Part shown: positions 61,530-64,000 of the stretch, one piece after another
Layout: each line of letters starts with the position of its first letter
Numbering within the stretch: the first letter of the stretch is position 1
NCBI RefSeq assembly: GCF_905220415.1
Contig: NC_059555.1
Location: 2,418,001 to 2,482,000, forward strand
DNA: 64,000 nt
Source of the DNA: Colias croceus
Taxonomy: Eukaryota; Arthropoda; Insecta; Lepidoptera; Pieridae
Direction: 5' to 3'
Notes under the pieces: generated by a model
What the model was told of the DNA's origin: nothing
Databases searched by the model: none
Seen by the model: only the letters and a program-made list of their open reading frames with translations
Program-made: the position numbers and the translations under genes

Positions 61530-61717
61530 TCAATACTTAATATTATAAAGCTGAAGAGTTTTGTTTGTTTAAACGCGCTAATCTCAGGGACTACTGGCCC
61601 GTTTTGAAAAATTCATTCGGTGTTAGATAGCTCATTTATCGAGGAAGGCTATAGGCTTTATATCATCACGTTAAGACCCACAGGAGCAATGCGGTCGAAA
61701 CCGCGGAGCACAGTTAG
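61530..61717 (+). mobile_element. Helitron-like element, GCTGAAGAG subfamily
   Basis: Starts TCAATACTTAATATTATAAA after A. The 3' end GTCGAAACCGCGGAGCACAG is followed by TTAG rather than CTAG, then T. Confidence 0.7.
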
Positions 61718-63258
61718 TACTTAATAAACTTTGCCATGCAATTAACACACACGCATATAAAACTATTTTGCTTATGGTTATGGATGAATATCGATCACAA
61801 GGCAAGAACCTTAAGAACCAACAGTTTCCTAAATTCACACTGACTGAAGTAATATAAAAATATGTATATAACCATTCTACATTACGATCCCACAAACACG
61901 TTTAACCTTCAACTTGGAATTTAACATATTTTACTCTGTTATCGAAGATTCATTAATTGGTCAATATTTTTTATTCTTGTTCTTTTACGAGAGTTGAATA
62001 ACATTACGCATAATATAATAATAATAATAATATAATAAATCGTTTATTTGCAAGTAAACATGGTATACATAGGTGTTAATAATAAGATACATTATTTCAG
62101 CATGTTTAGCCGTTATTCAACGGCATGCATAAGTATACGTAATATGAATTAGCTACAGTATAAGGAATTTTGATGGACTTGTGAATAGACTCGTTGGGAT
62201 GGGTTAAAGCAAAATATGATAATAATATATAAGCTACAATAAACATATCGTAAAAAAAAAACTTGAGGACAAAATAGACCATCTTAACACACCCACAGTT
62301 TTAACAGTTTTAACCTTGGTTGTGACATCCCTGTTTCATATATGAACTGTCCTCGGGGAATACATAAAAATCCTTTCAGTGCGACGAAATAGAGGATCAA
62401 GTAGTGACAGTAAATGAAATTGGACATGTACTTTGATTTGTTTCTTGATGCAATTGTATTTGAGAATAGCAAAAGAAAAATTAAATTAGTAGCACTTTTT
62501 AATAAATGAAACTATAGAAGAGTTTTGTTTTGGATTCTGTAAATAAATGTAACTTTCCATTTATGCTTTATATCTCTGATTAACGAAAGAAAATCTATTA
62601 ATGTATCCGTTAAGATTCACCTTCCTATACTATAAAAACGTGATCTTCTCTAATTAATATCGTGACAGGCCAATTCAATTGAGATCTATCAAATGGCACA
62701 GTGTGATTCGCATATCACCAAGATGCTTAGAAACGGCATGATAAGGAGTTCATTGAGTCATACGGTCGGCAGATAACTTCTCAATGACATTCCGGACGAT
62801 TACTTTTGTGACTATGTGCATTTGTTATAAGATTATCTTCAAATTGCTGCTAAGACCCCCATGTTGTATGAGCTCTTGCTCACAGTGCCAGTGTCGGTGG
62901 CCAGCGACAATTTAATTAAAAAAAAATGTAAATTTAATTAAAAAAGAAATAATAATGTACGTATATTGTACCGTAAAAGTGTGTGGAGATGGTGCAATCA
63001 AACGAAATTCATGGTTACCCTAACTACCATTGGTTGAGTAATGAGTTGTCAAAACGTTAGACAAGGACCTTTTCCTTTTGGGAGACCTCTAGCTCTGACC
63101 GTTTTTGGTTAACTTCCACTTAATATATGAAAATAACAACCTTGAGTTTTTTATCAAAACAAATATTTTTTGTTTAATAGGTTTGATTGATATGTTGTCA
63201 GCACCGTCGCCATGGCGTCGTGACTCGTGAGGCAGTGCCATAAGAGCTATAATACAAG
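61718..63258. other. Carrier intron 2, no gene seen
   Basis: AT-rich with an AAT microsatellite (62,016-62,036). The frames at 61,671, 62,284 and 63,089 (-) have no known family. Confidence 0.45.
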
Positions 63259-63835
63259 GGATAGTACAAAGGGCATTGAAACTTTCTGGCATATCAAACC
63301 CGCCGCCATTTTGATTTTTTTTTCAAAATCGCGGCGCACGATTAAAGTGGTATGTATGGATAGAGGATACATAGACAAACAAAAAATGTCTTATAACATA
63401 GTACCCTAAAGCGTCACATTACCGAGATATTTGGAGGTAAATAACGGTTTATTGGAAGATAGTAGGTAGATTCATTACATAAAAACATACATACATTACA
63501 TAAAAATGTAAGTAATGTAATGAATACCTACTTTCTTCCTGTAATAATAATAATCTACCCGGGATTGATTATTTGGAGATAATATTATGCATATAGACAC
63601 GTATTATGTCTATTTTTAGTGTTTGTCGTACTCATAAGTGAATATTTACCTCCAAATATCTCGGTAATGTGACGCTTTAGGGTACTATGTTATGAGACAT
63701 TTTTTGTTCGTCTATGTGTCCTCTATCCATACATACCACTTAAATCGTAAGCCGCGATTTTGAAAAAAAATCAAAATGGCGGCGGGTCGATATGCCAGCG
63801 TCCATACAAAAAGTTTCAAACCCCTTTGAATACGC
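63259..63835. mobile_element. Foldback MITE with ~170-bp inverted arms
   Basis: The left arm (63,290-63,440: CGCCGCCATTTTGATTTTTT, GTGGTATGTATGGATAGAGG, CCCTAAAGCGTCACATTACC, ATATTTGGAGGTAAATA) is inverted in 63,648-63,793 with few differences. Arms extend to TTGAAACTTT on both sides. The left arm lacks about 10 bp next to that. The loop also contains a small inverted pair (ATTCATTACAT / ATGTAATGAAT). No protein; the frame 63,227-63,409 is spurious. Confidence 0.8.
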
Positions 63836-64000
63836 TGAGTTTTATATAGAAAACGTTTGAAGTTTCATATTACTGATTTATAACGTTATTTGTTATATAA
63901 GTTCTTATCTCTATCTTTAAATTATATCTTATTTGTCCAGATACGATCGTAAAAGATATAAAACTGCAGTTGTTTTAATGTCACACGATAGGTGCTCGTT

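Overview
The window looks like nuclear DNA from a moth or butterfly (Lepidoptera). It is AT-rich, has few genes and long introns, and is full of short transposon-derived repeats. Many of these are non-autonomous Helitron-like elements that begin TC, end CTAG and sit between A and T, a style common in lepidopteran genomes. The two recognisable protein-coding genes read like insect orthologues. The order-level assignment is inference from repeat style and protein similarity recalled from memory.

Layout. Positions 1-43,000 hold no complete gene that I can recognise. They contain a 120-bp tandem array (1-752), many Helitron-like copies, several inverted-repeat (MITE or foldback) elements, LINE 3' ends, a 2.04-kb element with long terminal inverted repeats (25,811-27,848), and a 156-bp dispersed repeat present twice (20,711 and 42,069). 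Two weak gene signals lie here: a coding-like terminal exon at 12,331-12,422 (+) and a possible two-exon transcript at 23,700-24,575 (-).

Positions 43,386-48,581 (-) carry a complete seven-exon gene for the SWI/SNF core subunit Snr1 (SMARCB1/INI1), 371 codons, with consensus splice sites and consistent phase throughout. Its last 18 codons plus stop are repeated in a tandem duplication just downstream. Positions 50,501-50,580 (-) hold a lone first exon that starts like a THAP zinc finger. From 51,008 (+) runs the mitochondrial citrate carrier (SLC25A1; Drosophila scheggia). Its first two exons are separated by a 9.7-kb intron and the rest lies beyond the window.

Snr1 and the citrate carrier are divergently arranged about 2.4 kb apart. 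One is a nuclear chromatin-remodelling subunit and the other a mitochondrial metabolite carrier, so I see no functional link beyond proximity. The carrier's first intron is a sink for transposons: a broken pogo/Tigger element of about 2 kb with repeated AATATCGGCC motifs, a short Tigger-type element with perfect 23-bp ends, a foldback element rich in ATTTCACGAAAT-like palindromes, and several Helitron-like copies.

I found no convincing new multi-gene system. The best leads are the architectures of several non-coding mobile elements, the Snr1 3' duplication, and the two orphan exons.
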